Position numbers and translations under genes: made by a program. DNA of 6,503 bases. It comes from a bacterium. GTDB lineage: Bacteria; ARS69. Shown one piece after another: positions 6,296 to 6,503 of the stretch. The stretch lies in contig JALGZO010000524.1 in the NCBI GenBank assembly GCA_025774865.1, forward strand, positions 1 to 6,503, written 5' to 3'. The stretch's first letter is position 1. Every line of letters starts with the position of its first letter. The notes below the pieces were generated by a model that saw nothing but the letters and a program-made list of their open reading frames with translations, made no database searches and was not told the DNA's origin.

Positions 6296-6503
6296 CTACT
6301 TCCGGAGGTCGACGCTCACGAAGAGCTCCGGGTCGGCATCGCTCCTTCCTTCGACGTGCCCGGCGTTCCGCACGGATCGCACCCCGAGTCCGGCCCGGAG
6401 TCGGACGTTGTCGCGAGGGGCCCATGCGACGGATGGGGTCACCCGGAGCGTGGACTCGATCACCCCGGTGAGATGCAGTCCGCTCCACTGGTCGAACGTT
6501 TCT
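6296..6503 (-). CDS. C-terminal end of an unidentified protein, possibly outer-membrane beta-barrel (5' part outside window)
   Basis: A frame enters the window at 6503 and ends at the TAG at 6298-6296, giving 68 residues. About 56 of its 68 codons end in G or C, as in the solid genes here, whereas the competing frame on the same strand gives an unstructured Arg-rich product. The protein shows alternating polar/apolar stretches separated by short polar turns: LHLTGVIESTLRV, then PSVAWAPRDN, VRLRAGLGVRSV and a final LFVSVDLRK. This is the pattern of antiparallel amphipathic strands in outer-membrane barrels. The last residue is Lys rather than the classic terminal Phe, so the barrel call is tentative. 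It lies 167 bp upstream of the aminotransferase and is probably a separate transcription unit. I do not recognise the family. Confidence 0.55.
   Translation of the reverse strand, partial: ETFDQWSGLHLTGVIESTLRVTPSVAWAPRDNVRLRAGLGVRSVRNAGHVEGRSDADPELFVSVDLRK

Noticed and set aside
6129-6488. N-terminal extension of the aminotransferase to 6488
   Set aside because: The added 120 residues are Arg/Gly/Pro-rich, overlap a better coding frame ending at 6296, and bypass the strong GGAGG site that fixes the ATG at 6128.

Overview
The window is GC-rich bacterial DNA whose real genes all lie on the minus strand, so they read from high to low coordinates. The 3' end of an upstream gene resembles an outer-membrane beta-barrel, and one protein has a clear lipobox, so a Gram-negative (diderm) host is most likely. 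I cannot name a phylum from the sequence.

Layout in transcription order: (1) 6503-6296, the last 68 codons of an unidentified, probably beta-barrel protein. (2) 6295-6129, a 167-bp intergenic leader with a candidate promoter, a perfect 17-bp inverted repeat and a strong ribosome binding site. (3) 6128-4959, a class I/II PLP-dependent aminotransferase. (4) 4962-4102, a YqeC-family P-loop protein, the accessory protein tied to selenium-dependent molybdenum hydroxylases. (5) 4091-3123, carbamate kinase. (6) 3126-1765, a COG0402 amidohydrolase of the nucleoside/purine deaminase type. (7) 1768-740, a BMP/PnrA-type nucleoside-binding lipoprotein. (8) 743-1, the N-terminal domain of the matching ABC transporter ATPase, cut by the window edge. 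The genes from the aminotransferase onward are joined by four 4-bp stop/start overlaps and one 10-nt gap, so they form one operon that continues past position 1.

The combined picture (inference) is a purine or nucleoside scavenging and catabolism operon. The BMP lipoprotein and ABC transporter would import a nucleoside or related base, and the amidohydrolase would deaminate it. A selenium-dependent molybdenum hydroxylase matured with YqeC, not in the window, would oxidise the purine. Carbamate kinase would make ATP from carbamoyl phosphate released by ring breakdown, and the aminotransferase would handle a nitrogen- or carbon-containing product. In E. coli, yqeA (carbamate kinase-like), yqeB and yqeC are neighbours in a purine-related region that also holds an SsnA-type amidohydrolase and a xanthine dehydrogenase-like enzyme. 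What looks uncommon here is the fusion of that module with a BMP-type uptake system and a leading class I aminotransferase. The hydroxylase, YqeB, SelD, the ABC permeases and any carbamoyltransferase lie outside the window, so the pathway is a prediction.

Long open frames on the plus strand are shadows of these genes. No tRNA, rRNA, CRISPR array, insertion sequence or phage gene is visible.
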